Assembly: GCA_937906165.1 (NCBI GenBank)
Contig: CALCYA010000013.1
Coordinates: forward strand, 1-55,425
Direction of reading: 5' to 3'
DNA: 55,425 nucleotides
From: an uncultured Bacteroidales bacterium
GTDB lineage: Bacteria; Bacteroidota; Bacteroidia; Bacteroidales; Bacteroidaceae
Position 1 is the stretch's first letter. Each line of letters begins with the position of its first letter. Positions 1 through 8,915 of this stretch are shown here, piece by piece. Position numbers and translations under genes: made by a program. The notes beneath the pieces were generated by a model. It did no database searches, was not told the origin of the DNA, and was given only the letters and a program-made list of their open reading frames with translations.

Positions 1-229
1 TAATGTTTTGTCTGTGTTAAAAAGATATTCCCCCTATAGTTTGCAGGTGAACCCAAAACTCTGTTTTGTCATTATGACCATACCTTAATGAAAAAAACAA
101 AAGAGGTTTTGTTTTACGAAACCACTTCGCTCGCTGAAAAACATTAAAGTAGACTTTATGTTTTACCCGCTTAATTGTGGCTTTTGATTCGCTCCGCTCC
201 AGCATGACAAGTGCTGTAGTTTTTGTCAT

Positions 230-345
230 TTTTCGGGCAAAACCCTCAACAACACGTCTGAGCAGAGCGAAGAATCTCTGTGTGCGGTTTTTATCTCCTC
301 AGTCACTTCGTGGTAGTTCCTCATGAGGAGAACTATTGTTTTGTA
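230..345. repeat. Intergenic dispersed-repeat material
   Basis: The first 522 bases hold no convincing gene. This part contains pieces that recur elsewhere in the window: a segment reading AGCGAAGAATCTCTG (relative of the AGATTCTTCG unit at 13533 and 40763), the 21 bases at 284-304 (GCGGTTTTTATCTCCTCAGTC) that recur at 40805-40825 and nearly at 55329-55349, and a small near-palindrome at about 315-334 (AGTTCCTCATGAGGAGAACT). The order of parts is the same as in the other copies. I infer a mosaic intergenic repeat. The rest of 1-522 shows nothing I can assign apart from the promoter element before metF. Confidence 0.6.
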
Positions 346-478
346 TTCCGCGTAATGACATTGACTCCATTATTCCAGGACCATATGACGTCGGGGCCGC
401 TCTTTTTTTTGTAGCTTCTTTTTTATGCTGTTTTGTTCGTTTTTCTGCCTGAAGGGGCGGAAAAACGATTTTTTTTTC

Positions 479-486
479 TATTTTTG
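479..486 (+). promoter_or_regulatory. Possible -7 promoter element for metF
   Basis: TATTTTTG matches the Bacteroidetes -7 consensus TAnnTTTG and lies 36 bases before the metF start. No TTG is found about 20 bases upstream, so the -33 element is missing or poor. Confidence 0.4.
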
Positions 487-522
487 CGTTTTATGCGAAA
501 TTAGGATAAATAGATACGTTAG

Positions 523-1476
523 ATGCGAGTAATAGACTATATAAACTCCTCTGATAAGACTGCCTTTTCGTTCGAGGTTCTGCCTCCGCTCAAAGGCACG
601 GGTACCGGCAGACTGTTCGGTAACATTGACCGTCTTATGGAGTTCAATCCCGGATATATAAACATAACAACCCACCACAGCGAGCCTGTGTACCAGAATC
701 TGGGCAACGGAACGTTCAAACTGAGCAGCATACGCCGCCGTCCGGGCACTGTGGCTGTGGCTACAGCAATACATCACCGCTACAATGTGCCGGTGGTGCC
801 TCATATACTTTGCGACGGCTACACGCTCGATGATACCGAGTATGCGCTCATTGACCTGCAGCTGTCGGGTATCAACGATATCCTTGTGCTGCGCGGCGAC
901 AAGTGCAAGGGTGATGCGAATACAGCTCCTGCAAAGAGGGGCAACGTGCATGCCATTGACCTTATACGTCAGGTGAACCGTTTCAACGAAGGTTTTTTTG
1001 CAGACGGCTCGGCAATGAAAGAGAAGGGTGTGCCGTTCTCGTTCGGTGTGGCGTGCTACCCCGAGAAGCATGAGGAGGCACCGAACATGGAGAGTGACCT
1101 TGCCGTGCTCAAGCAGAAGGCAGACGAGGGTGCTGCATACGCGGTGACACAGATGTTCTTCGACAACCGCAAATATTTCTCTTTTGTGGAGCGTGCGCGC
1201 GCAGCGGGAATAACAATCCCCATTATCCCGGGAATAAAGCCGATACACCGCCTCTCGCAGCTGAATGTGCTGCCCAAGACTTTCCGTGTGGACCTTCCTG
1301 CGGAGCTTGTTGCCGAGATTGAGCGTTGCAAGGACGATGCATCGGTGGCTCAGGTGGGGCGCGAGTGGGGCATAAGGCAGTGCCGCGAACTTATGGAGCA
1401 TGGCGTTCCGAGTATTCATTTTTATACTCTAAACGCGTTCGATAGTGTATATGAAATAGCAAAGGCGATATACTGA
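523..1476 (+). CDS. metF: 5,10-methylenetetrahydrofolate reductase
   Basis: The 317-residue product reduces 5,10-methylene-THF to 5-methyl-THF with FAD in the cytoplasm, supplying the methyl group for methionine synthesis. It begins MRVIDYINSS and shows the family hallmarks: FSFEVLPP near residue 16 (the Glu is the conserved catalytic residue), ITTHHS in place of the usual V-T-x-G/H segment, LRGD around residue 126 and TQMFFDN around residue 210. Length is normal for the bacterial family. The ATG at 523 follows an AT-rich leader with no strong Shine-Dalgarno sequence, as is usual in Bacteroidetes. The stop codon TGA overlaps the ATG of the next gene by one base (TGATG), so co-transcription is likely. 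Confidence 0.93.
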   Translation: MRVIDYINSSDKTAFSFEVLPPLKGTGTGRLFGNIDRLMEFNPGYINITTHHSEPVYQNLGNGTFKLSSIRRRPGTVAVATAIHHRYNVPVVPHILCDGYTLDDTEYALIDLQLSGINDILVLRGDKCKGDANTAPAKRGNVHAIDLIRQVNRFNEGFFADGSAMKEKGVPFSFGVACYPEKHEEAPNMESDLAVLKQKADEGAAYAVTQMFFDNRKYFSFVERARAAGITIPIIPGIKPIHRLSQLNVLPKTFRVDLPAELVAEIERCKDDASVAQVGREWGIRQCRELMEHGVPSIHFYTLNAFDSVYEIAKAIY

Positions 1477-2609
1477 TGGGTGTTTTCTTCAAAGATGTGA
1501 TAGGACAGAGGGGCGTAATCGAGCAGTTGCGCCGCAGTGTCGACAGCAACCGTCTGGCGCACGCCTTGCTTATAACCGGTCCGCGCGGTAACGGCAAGCT
1601 TGCCATTGCCATTGCTCTTGCCAACTATCTGTTGTGCGGCAAGGGACAGGGCGATGCCTGTGGCGCCTGTCCGGCATGTGTAAAGCTGAACAAGTTCATC
1701 CATAGCGACCTGCATTTTGTCTTTCCTGTAAAGAAAAAGAAGGGTGGCAGCGATAATCCTGTGAGTGACGATTATATCAACGAGTGGCGTGAGATGCTTT
1801 CGAAAGGGGCTTATTTCAGCTACGATGACTGGCTCGAGAAGCTTGACCTTGAGAACCAGCAGCCGATGATATATGAGCGCGAGAGTGCCGAGATATTGCA
1901 TAAGCTCTCGATGCAGGCACGCGAGGGCGGCTGGAAGGTGGTTATTATATGGCTGCCCGAGAAGATGAAGGAGGTGGGTTCCAACAAGCTGTTGAAGATT
2001 ATCGAGGAGCCTCCAAAGGATACGCTGTTCCTGCTTGTGTCGGAGGAGCCCGACAAGATTATCGCCACCATACAGAGCCGTACACAACGTGTAGAGGTGC
2101 CTCGCATCGCGCAAGAGGATATGGAGAATGCCTTGCAGGCGCGTATGGGCCTCACATTCGAGGATGCCAAGATGATTGCGCAGCAGAGTGCAGGCAACTG
2201 GGAGCAGGCCGAGGAACTGCTGTCATTGAGTGAGGACAAGGCGCGTTACCTTGAGCTCTTCATGCAGCTTATGCGCGTTGCTTACGCACGCGACATACGT
2301 GCAATGAAGACATGGAGCGAGCAGGTGGCGGCATTGGGACGCGAGCGTCAGAAGCGCTTGCTCTACTACTGCCAGCGTATGATACGCGAGAACTTCATAA
2401 TGAACTTCAAGGAGGAGAGCATGGTTTATATGTCGCAGGCCGAGCGTAACTTCTCGGTACGTTTCTCCCCTTTTGTGAACGAGCGCAACATATTCGGCAT
2501 CATGGAGGAGCTATCCGAGGCCCAGAGACATATTGAACAGAATGTAAATGCAAAAATGGTCTTCTTCGACATGTCGTTGAGGATGATTGTTTTGATAAAA
2601 AATAGATAA
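1476..2609 (+). CDS. holB: DNA polymerase III subunit delta' (clamp-loader)
   Basis: This 377-residue AAA+ clamp-loader subunit helps load the beta sliding clamp. The N-terminal part has a degenerate P-loop (GPRGNGKL, Lys kept but no Ser/Thr after it), a four-cysteine zinc motif around residues 49-66 (C-x8-C-x2-C-x2-C), and LLKIIEEPP followed by IQSRTQ, the position of the SRC/arginine-finger motif. The degenerate P-loop fits a delta' subunit better than the ATP-hydrolysing tau/gamma. It is immediately followed by the PSP1/ricT gene, the same adjacency as holB-yaaT in Bacillus subtilis, which supports both calls. A dnaX-like identity is less likely because of the P-loop and the context. Confidence 0.85.
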   Translation: MGVFFKDVIGQRGVIEQLRRSVDSNRLAHALLITGPRGNGKLAIAIALANYLLCGKGQGDACGACPACVKLNKFIHSDLHFVFPVKKKKGGSDNPVSDDYINEWREMLSKGAYFSYDDWLEKLDLENQQPMIYERESAEILHKLSMQAREGGWKVVIIWLPEKMKEVGSNKLLKIIEEPPKDTLFLLVSEEPDKIIATIQSRTQRVEVPRIAQEDMENALQARMGLTFEDAKMIAQQSAGNWEQAEELLSLSEDKARYLELFMQLMRVAYARDIRAMKTWSEQVAALGRERQKRLLYYCQRMIRENFIMNFKEESMVYMSQAERNFSVRFSPFVNERNIFGIMEELSEAQRHIEQNVNAKMVFFDMSLRMIVLIKNR

Positions 2610-3788
2610 ATGGATAAAAGATATAAGGAGAGCAACGGCTGTGCCGGTATCTGCTGCAAGGGATGCGGCAAGATGGATGCTCCGTTGAACACTTTCGACT
2701 GGCTTGCATGTGTGCCCGGCAATGAGGAGTATACCGACATTGTCGAGGTGCAGTTCAAGAACACCCGTAAGGGCTATTACAAGAACAGTAACAATATCCC
2801 CTTGCAGAAGGGTGACATTGTTGCCGTTGAGGCTACTCCCGGTCACGACATAGGCAAGGTGACGATGACAGGCCGCCTGGTGCTGCTGCAGCTGAAGAAG
2901 ACCCGTCTCACTCCCGAGAGCGAGTTCAAGCGTGTGTACCGCAAGGCACGTCCGGTGGACATGGAGAAATATGAGGAGGCCAAGGCTCGCGAACACGATA
3001 CCATGATACGCTCACGTCAGATTGCAAAGGACCTCAATCTTGAGATGAAAATCGGTGACGTGGAGTATCAGGGCGACGGCCAGAAGGCTATATTCTATTA
3101 TATTGCCGACAACCGTGTCGACTTCCGTCAGCTCATCAAGGTGCTTGCCGATGTTTTCAAAATCAAGATTGAGATGAAGCAGATCGGTGCGCGTCAGGAG
3201 GCGGGCCGCATCGGCGGTATCGGTCCCTGTGGCCGCCCACTCTGTTGTGCTGCTTTCACAACCAATTTCGTTTCGGTATCGACATCTGCAGCGCGTTTCC
3301 AGGATATCTCCCTCAACCCGCAGAAGCTTGCCGGCCAATGTGCAAAGCTCAAGTGTTGTCTCAACTATGAGGTTGATGCTTACGTTGAGGCTTCGCGTGC
3401 TCTGCCGTCACGTGACATTGAACTCGAGACACAGGACGGTACATATTACTTCTTCAAGTGTGATATTATGCGCGGTGAGATAACATATTCCACCGACAAG
3501 CATATTCCTGCGAATCTTGTTACCATTACGGGACGTCGTGCATTCAGCGTAATTGAGATGAACAAGCGTGGCGAGCGCCCCGAGAGTCTTCAGGCAGGTG
3601 GTGCCCAGGAGCCCAAGCGTTCGGCTGACCTCCTTGAGCAGGAGAATATTAACCGCTTCGACAATGCATCACGCGGTGGCAAGAAGCGTCGCAAGGGTGG
3701 TGGCGGCAATAACAACAACCGCCCCGAGCAGAGAAGAAACAATGACCGTAGGGATAGAAAGCGCAAGGATGCTCCAAAAGGCGAGTAA
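2610..3788 (+). CDS. PSP1-domain protein (RicT/YaaT-like)
   Basis: The 392-residue product carries the PSP1 C-terminal domain with GIGPCGRPLCC near residue 200 and QCAKLKCCLNYE near residue 245, the cysteine clusters that in Bacillus RicT bind Fe-S clusters within the Y-complex, which controls RNase Y. An extra Cys-rich N-terminus (GCAGICCKGCGK, residues 9-20) could add ligands. The last 45 residues are a basic, Gly/Asn/Arg-rich low-complexity tail that looks RNA-binding; the N-terminal Cys cluster and the tail go beyond the core family. The ATG directly abuts the holB stop codon. The biochemical role in Bacteroidetes is not established; the Y-complex partners are not in the window. Confidence 0.8.
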   Translation: MDKRYKESNGCAGICCKGCGKMDAPLNTFDWLACVPGNEEYTDIVEVQFKNTRKGYYKNSNNIPLQKGDIVAVEATPGHDIGKVTMTGRLVLLQLKKTRLTPESEFKRVYRKARPVDMEKYEEAKAREHDTMIRSRQIAKDLNLEMKIGDVEYQGDGQKAIFYYIADNRVDFRQLIKVLADVFKIKIEMKQIGARQEAGRIGGIGPCGRPLCCAAFTTNFVSVSTSAARFQDISLNPQKLAGQCAKLKCCLNYEVDAYVEASRALPSRDIELETQDGTYYFFKCDIMRGEITYSTDKHIPANLVTITGRRAFSVIEMNKRGERPESLQAGGAQEPKRSADLLEQENINRFDNASRGGKKRRKGGGGNNNNRPEQRRNNDRRDRKRKDAPKGE

Positions 3789-4275
3789 AACGGTTCTGTT
3801 GCTTGTGACAGCACTGCTCTGCAGCTGCGGAGAGGTGCTGTTCCATGAATTCCACAGCGTCGAAGGGCGCAAGTGGAGCAGAAATGATGTCCTTAGTTAT
3901 TGCTATGACGGCTCATTGACACCCACGGACAATACCGGGTATCTCCTCTCTGTCGAGGCACGTACCGATGCATCGTACAGCTACAAGAACATTGTTGTAC
4001 GCGTTGAGACGTTTGACGGAGAGGGTGGTGAACTTCTCTCTGCCGATACTCTTTGTTGCAGTGTATATGCCGACGACGGCCGCCGTGAGGGTTCTACGGC
4101 CGGTGCGCTTTATCAGGTGGGCAGTGAAGAGGCTTTCATTGTAAAAGGAACTTGTGACACGGTCGTGATGCGCCTGTCACATATTATGGAATCCGAAGAA
4201 CTGTGCGGAGTGTCCGATGTGGGCATCAGACTCTGCTCTTCTGTTCACGGTCAGCATCAATCCTCAGGAATGTGA
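3769..4275 (+). CDS. gldH: GldH-like lipoprotein
   Basis: From the ATG at 3769 this is a 168-residue lipoprotein precursor: MLQKASK, a hydrophobic stretch and a lipobox ending LLCSC. The body (HEFHSVEGRKWSRNDVL, NTGYLLSVEARTD) resembles GldH, required for gliding in Flavobacterium but kept in non-gliding Bacteroidales with unknown function. I chose this start because the signal peptide begins there; an in-frame ATG at 3742 would add a non-signal-like extension. It overlaps the end of the PSP1 gene by 20 bases, so it probably belongs to the same operon. Its last 50 bases overlap the 3' end of the convergent rodA. Confidence 0.75.
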   Translation: MLQKASKTVLLLVTALLCSCGEVLFHEFHSVEGRKWSRNDVLSYCYDGSLTPTDNTGYLLSVEARTDASYSYKNIVVRVETFDGEGGELLSADTLCCSVYADDGRREGSTAGALYQVGSEEAFIVKGTCDTVVMRLSHIMESEELCGVSDVGIRLCSSVHGQHQSSGM

Positions 4276-5698
4276 ACAGCAGGATAGAGAAGCCCAGGAA
4301 TGACGAACCTCCGTAGCTGAAGAACGGTAACGGAATTCCTATCACAGGCGTTATTCCTATCACCATTCCTATGTTGATGGCAAAGTGGAAAAAGAATATC
4401 GAGGCAAGCGAATATCCGAATGCACGCCCGAACCTGTCATCCTGCCGTTCGGCAAGTGCCATCAGTCTCAAAATGAACATCACAAAGATTATCATCACGA
4501 ATGTGGCTCCCATGAAGCCTTGCTCCTCACCGATGGTGCAGAAAATGAAGTCGGTATCCTGCTCGGGGACATAGTCGAGCTTTGTCTGCGTGCCGTTGAG
4601 GAAGCCTTTGCCGGTGAGTCCGCCCGAGCCTATGGCAATCTTTGACTGGTGTACGTTGTAGCCTGCTCCGGCAAGGTCCTCTGTAAGGCCCAGGAGCACC
4701 TCGATGCGCACCCTCTGGTGCGGTTTCAGTACATTCTGCATAACGTAGCTGCATGAGTGGAAGAATACTACTGCTCCCACAATGTAGAGCGCTATCCAAA
4801 GGTTTTTCTGTTCCTTGCCCAATCTTATGCGTATAAGCAGATAGCAGATATTGAATGCAAGCAACAGGTACTGTGTATACATTATGTTGAACTCGATGAG
4901 ATACACGGCTGTCCAGTAAGAGAGCAGCGTGACTGCTGCATTTGCTATGAGCAGGGTGATGAATGTCCGGTCGTGCTTACACCAGAACTTTACCATTGCT
5001 ATCGAGAATATCTGTATGAGCACCGTAACGGCATAAGGCCCGATCTTTATTGGGATTGACTCGAAATCCACCTGGCCGTATTTTATTCCAACAACAAAAT
5101 ATACCACGGCACTTACGCCCATCAGCAGGAACAGGCCTGTCATCCCCTCACGGTAAAGCACAAGGAAGAATGCGAAATATACCAATGCGCTTCCGGTCTC
5201 TTTCTGCCCCACGATTATTGCCATGGGGAGCATTATGAGACCGATGCATTTGGCAAGATCAATATTGTTGCTTATGTTGAACTCGCGCCGTCCTATGAAC
5301 GCTGCAAGGGTGAGCGCAGTAGCGAACTTCATGAACTCTGCGGGCTGTATGCTGAACGAACCTATGGATATCCAGGAGTGTGAACCTTTGATATCTTTGG
5401 AGATGAATATGGTTACGATACACAGGATAAGGGTGGCTATGTATATCAACCATGACAGATTACGGTATGTGTGTGTCTTTATGCAGAGCAGGAAAGCACC
5501 GAACAGCATCGATACTCCCATCCACATGGCCTGTTTGCCTGTACGTTCTCCGGGGTCGAGGAACTCAAGGTAGCCTGTCTCTACGTAGCTGTAGCTTGCA
5601 CCGCATATTGCAAGCCACCCCATGAATGCAAGGGATGCGTAGAGGAGCAGTGTCCACCAGTCTATCTTCCAAAATATGCTACCTCTCTTCTGTTCCAT
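4226..5698 (-). CDS. rodA: Rod-shape peptidoglycan glycosyltransferase RodA
   Basis: The 490-residue multi-pass SEDS-family protein polymerises glycan strands from lipid II in the elongasome with PBP2. SEDS signatures are visible: GSHSWISIGSFSIQPAEFMKFA (residues about 109-130) and a C-terminal GEEQGFMGATFV followed by IPLPFFSYGGSS. It is longer than the roughly 370 residues of the E. coli enzyme; the extra length lies in the middle, between hydrophobic segments, and appears to be a lineage feature, not a fusion. Its start overlaps the mrdA 3' end by 20 bases, so translation is probably coupled. It is the last gene of the mreB-mreC-mreD-mrdA-rodA operon. Confidence 0.93.
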   Translation of the reverse strand: MEQKRGSIFWKIDWWTLLLYASLAFMGWLAICGASYSYVETGYLEFLDPGERTGKQAMWMGVSMLFGAFLLCIKTHTYRNLSWLIYIATLILCIVTIFISKDIKGSHSWISIGSFSIQPAEFMKFATALTLAAFIGRREFNISNNIDLAKCIGLIMLPMAIIVGQKETGSALVYFAFFLVLYREGMTGLFLLMGVSAVVYFVVGIKYGQVDFESIPIKIGPYAVTVLIQIFSIAMVKFWCKHDRTFITLLIANAAVTLLSYWTAVYLIEFNIMYTQYLLLAFNICYLLIRIRLGKEQKNLWIALYIVGAVVFFHSCSYVMQNVLKPHQRVRIEVLLGLTEDLAGAGYNVHQSKIAIGSGGLTGKGFLNGTQTKLDYVPEQDTDFIFCTIGEEQGFMGATFVMIIFVMFILRLMALAERQDDRFGRAFGYSLASIFFFHFAINIGMVIGITPVIGIPLPFFSYGGSSFLGFSILLFTFLRIDADREQKSRV

Positions 5699-7526
5699 AA
5701 TAAATTACTCTGTTCTGTATCTCCAATGCTTTCTCTTTGCTTGCTTCGGACAGCTCGCCGTTCAGGTATTTCTCCATTAGCAGGGCTCCTATGGGCACTC
5801 CGTATGTGGCTCCGAAGCCTCCGTTCTCAACATATACGGCAATTGCAATCTTGGGGTCGTTCATCGGGGCGAATCCCATGAATGCCGAGTGGTCCTTTCC
5901 TTTGTTCTGTGCTGTTCCTGTCTTTCCGCACACGTCAAGTCCCGGGATGTTCGCTGCACGGCATGTTCCGTCAGTTACTGCCATACGCATACCTTCTACA
6001 ACCTCTTCGTATGCCTTGCGGCCCACTTTTGTGCTCTTCGGTATACGGTATGTGCTGTCGATTTCTTCGCCTTCGATGCCCTTTACAAGGTGCGGGGTAA
6101 TGTAGGTGCCTCTGTTTGCTATTGTAGCTCCGAGGTTGGCAATCTGCAATGGTGTGAGTGTAACCTCGCCCTGACCGATAGCGATACTTATGACTGTTAC
6201 TGCGCGCCAGTAGTTCCCGTAATGCCTTGTGTAGTACTCGGCGTTAGGTATCATTCCACGTACCTCTCCCGGCAAGTCAATTCCGAGCTTGTAGCCGAAT
6301 CCCATCGATACCATATAGTCGCGCCACACGTTCATAGCCTCCTTTGTACCTCCTTTGTATTTGCTTGAACCGAACATCCTGTGCAGGCCCCAACAGAAGT
6401 AGGCGTTGCAAGATGTCGCTATAGCCGGTTTCAATGGGGTAGGTGATGAGTGCGCGTGGCATCCTAACTTGAACCTGTTGAATACGAAACCGCCGTGGCA
6501 GGGGAAACTGGTCTCGGGGGTTATGATGTCCTCCTCAAGGAATGTGAGCGCCTGTGAGGTCTTGAATGTGGAGCCCGGTGGATATGTACCCATTATGGCG
6601 CGGTTCAATAGTGGCTTACGCTTGTCGTTAGAGAGTTCCTTGTGGTTCTTTCCGCGTTGGCGTCCTGTGAGCAATGAGGGGTCGTACGATGGCGATGATA
6701 CCATACACAATACCTCGCCTGTCGCAGGCTCGATGGCTACAATGCTGCCAATCTTGTTCTGTAGCAACTGCTCGCCCAGTTCCTGCAATTCAATGTCAAG
6801 GCTCAGGGTGAGGTCCTTTCCGCGTGTGGCGGGCTGGTCGTGTGCACCATTGTTGAGGCTGCCCTGTATACGCCCGTGAGCATCACGCAAAAGTATTTCC
6901 ATTCCCTTTTCGCCTCTCAACTTTTCCTCGTATGAGGCCTCAAGGCCTTGTGTGCCTATGTAGTCACCACGGCGGTAATAGGGGTTCTTGTCGATGGTTG
7001 ATTGCGATACCTCGCCGATGTCACCCATTAGGACGCCTGCGGCATTGTAGTTGTATTGTCTTATGGAGCGCTTACGCAGATAGAATCCCGGAAAGCGGAA
7101 CAGCTTCTCCTGGAATTGGGCGAACTCCTCTCCCGACAGCTGTGTGATGAACACCTGCTCTGTATATGTCGAGTAGCCTGGATTCAGTCTTCTGTCCTTG
7201 ACTCTCGCCATTCTCTCGTCATACTCTTCGCGCGTCATTCCCAAGGCGTTGCACAGCTCGTCAACGTCCACACTCTTTGCCTCGCGTGGAATGAATGTGA
7301 CGTCGTACGACGGTTGGTTATATACCAGCAGCTTGCCGTTGCGGTCGTACATGTGTCCACGTGCAGGGTATATGGTCTTCTTGTAGTATGCGTTGTTGTC
7401 GGCCTGCTCTTTGTAGCCCTCGTCTTGCAGCTGAATGTTGAAAAGACGTATGATGTATGTGACAAGGACAAGAATGACCACTCCTGCCAGGATATATTTG
7501 CGGCTGTCGAAGCTGTAGTCTTTCAT
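5679..7526 (-). CDS. mrdA: Penicillin-binding protein 2 (elongasome transpeptidase)
   Basis: This class B PBP has 615 residues from the ATG at 7526; an upstream TTG at 7559 would overlap mreD and is less likely. A single membrane anchor (YILAGVVILVLVTYIIRLF) near the N-terminus is followed by a dimerisation/pedestal domain and the transpeptidase domain. The active-site motifs are all present: STFK (in PPGSTFKTS), SCN (the SxN motif) and KTGTAQ. It cross-links peptidoglycan during side-wall growth together with RodA. The start lies four bases after the mreD stop codon. It is a beta-lactam target by family. Confidence 0.92.
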   Translation of the reverse strand: MKDYSFDSRKYILAGVVILVLVTYIIRLFNIQLQDEGYKEQADNNAYYKKTIYPARGHMYDRNGKLLVYNQPSYDVTFIPREAKSVDVDELCNALGMTREEYDERMARVKDRRLNPGYSTYTEQVFITQLSGEEFAQFQEKLFRFPGFYLRKRSIRQYNYNAAGVLMGDIGEVSQSTIDKNPYYRRGDYIGTQGLEASYEEKLRGEKGMEILLRDAHGRIQGSLNNGAHDQPATRGKDLTLSLDIELQELGEQLLQNKIGSIVAIEPATGEVLCMVSSPSYDPSLLTGRQRGKNHKELSNDKRKPLLNRAIMGTYPPGSTFKTSQALTFLEEDIITPETSFPCHGGFVFNRFKLGCHAHSSPTPLKPAIATSCNAYFCWGLHRMFGSSKYKGGTKEAMNVWRDYMVSMGFGYKLGIDLPGEVRGMIPNAEYYTRHYGNYWRAVTVISIAIGQGEVTLTPLQIANLGATIANRGTYITPHLVKGIEGEEIDSTYRIPKSTKVGRKAYEEVVEGMRMAVTDGTCRAANIPGLDVCGKTGTAQNKGKDHSAFMGFAPMNDPKIAIAVYVENGGFGATYGVPIGALLMEKYLNGELSEASKEKALEIQNRVIYYGTEER

Positions 7527-7530
7527 CGTG

Positions 7531-8034
7531 TCACTTGCGGAATGAGAAGCATTCTGCAACCACTACAAAAAGCATTGTAAGCAGTGTGCTTGATGCAATG
7601 CTTATGAGCAGAGGAACAAAATTGCTTATGGTGAACAGTTCCAGAAGGAACAGGATAATGTAGAAAAGGAGTATACACATAAGGGCATACACGAGATATC
7701 CGCCCCACTTGATGCTCTTTACACCGGGGACAAAGTCATCGGGCAGGCCTTTGTGCGTGAAGGTAGCCAGAAATGTGTTGCGTGCAAATCCCATGGCAGT
7801 TGCGGCCGCGGTGTTCATTCCAGGGGTGTCACCGAATATGTCAACGGCAAGGCCAAAGAGGAATCCCCACAGCATCAGCGTATTGGTGGATGTGTGGCGT
7901 GGCAGCTTGAGCAGGAATATCAGGTAAATGTATGCAGTAGCATAGCCAAACAGGTGTATGTGGCTGAATATGAGCACCTGGACAACCGTCAGGAGCACAA
8001 AGTTGCGTATGTTTGTCAATGTACTGCTTGTCAT
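7531..8034 (-). CDS. mreD: Rod-shape-determining protein MreD
   Basis: A 167-residue, strongly hydrophobic protein with about five predicted membrane spans, in the conserved position between mreC and mrdA. The segment PRHTSTNTLMLWGFLFGLAVDIFGDTPGMNTAAATAMGFAR is the recognisable MreD core (G-x(n)-D-x(3)-G-x-N/H). It links the MreB filament to the periplasmic synthases. Start and the mreC stop overlap as ATGA, so translation is coupled. Sequence similarity in this family is weak, so the call relies partly on position. Confidence 0.9.
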   Translation of the reverse strand: MTSSTLTNIRNFVLLTVVQVLIFSHIHLFGYATAYIYLIFLLKLPRHTSTNTLMLWGFLFGLAVDIFGDTPGMNTAAATAMGFARNTFLATFTHKGLPDDFVPGVKSIKWGGYLVYALMCILLFYIILFLLELFTISNFVPLLISIASSTLLTMLFVVVAECFSFRK

Positions 8035-8882
8035 TTCGTCTTGTTTATGCTCATTTCGAGTGTGTCCTGTTCCAGTTTGTTTTCGTTACCTACTACAAAT
8101 AGGTTGTCGATGCTTGCAAAGTCAACAAACAGCCTTACCCTCGCACGGTAGAACATGCCGTCGTCGGAGTCCTCAAGGCGTTCGATCTCGCCCACGGGAA
8201 TGTCTGCCGGGAATATTGATGAGAAGCCGCTTGTCACCACAGTGTCCCCCTGCTGGAAGATGGCATAACGCGGCAGGTCAATGAGGTATGAGTATTGCAG
8301 TTCCTTGCCGTGCCAGCGGAGTGTACAGAAACTGTTGCTTCCCTTTACGCGGCAACTGAGCATACTTTTGCTGTTGAGCAACGGCATCACAAGCGAGAAA
8401 TTTCCCGATGTCTGGTATATGATACCTACGACACCCTTGTCGTTGAACACACCCATCTCGGAGCTGATACCGTCGTTTTCGCCCTTGTCAATGGTGATGA
8501 AGTTGTTCACCTTGTTCAGCGAGTTGTTCACTGCGTGAGCTGTGCTGAAACGGAAATCGCCTTTCAAAGGTGCTGCGAAACTGTTGGCCGCAAGGGCTGT
8601 GCTGTCCTTGAACGATGCAAGTTCCTGCTTCAGCTGTTCAATCTCGCTGATTAGCGCCCTGTTCTGCTCTACAAGAGACTCGTTCTCGTCGCTGAGTCCG
8701 AAGTAGCCGTCAACATCGCTCATAAAAGAGTAGATGTTGCCTGCGACCTCGTTTGTCGATGTGAACATCGCGGCGTTCTGGTAGCGGTTGAAACTGAACA
8801 AAAGCACAAAACTGATTCCTTCCAAAATAATGAAAAGGAACCAGTGATTGTGCTTTATAAGGAAATTCAGTATCTGCTGCAC
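8031..8882 (-). CDS. mreC: Rod-shape-determining protein MreC
   Basis: The 283-residue product has one N-terminal membrane span (HNHWFLFIILEGISFVLLF), a coiled-coil stretch (ENESLVEQNRALISEIEQL, residues about 60-90) and the periplasmic beta-barrel MreC domain, with GVVGIIYQTSGNFSLVMPLL and DTVVTSGFSSIFPADIPVG typical of the family. It scaffolds PBP2 and activates the PBP2-RodA pair. The start is GTG at 8882: an in-frame TAG stands three codons upstream and no in-frame ATG lies between it and the membrane segment, so a GTG start is the only sensible choice. Confidence 0.92.
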   Translation of the reverse strand: MQQILNFLIKHNHWFLFIILEGISFVLLFSFNRYQNAAMFTSTNEVAGNIYSFMSDVDGYFGLSDENESLVEQNRALISEIEQLKQELASFKDSTALAANSFAAPLKGDFRFSTAHAVNNSLNKVNNFITIDKGENDGISSEMGVFNDKGVVGIIYQTSGNFSLVMPLLNSKSMLSCRVKGSNSFCTLRWHGKELQYSYLIDLPRYAIFQQGDTVVTSGFSSIFPADIPVGEIERLEDSDDGMFYRARVRLFVDFASIDNLFVVGNENKLEQDTLEMSINKTK

Positions 8883-8915
8883 TCTTCTCTAAATTAGTTG
8901 TTGACGTTTTACGCC

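Noticed and set aside
17..229. 70-residue minus-strand reading frame
   Set aside because: It lies in repeat-rich intergenic DNA, has no signal or domain, and its VMLERSES segment is the usual chance translation of a Bacteroidetes intergenic repeat.
478..1419. 313-residue frame antisense to metF
   Set aside because: Complete overlap with a gene of certain identity; Cys/His/Arg-rich composition with no recognisable domain. It is a shadow.
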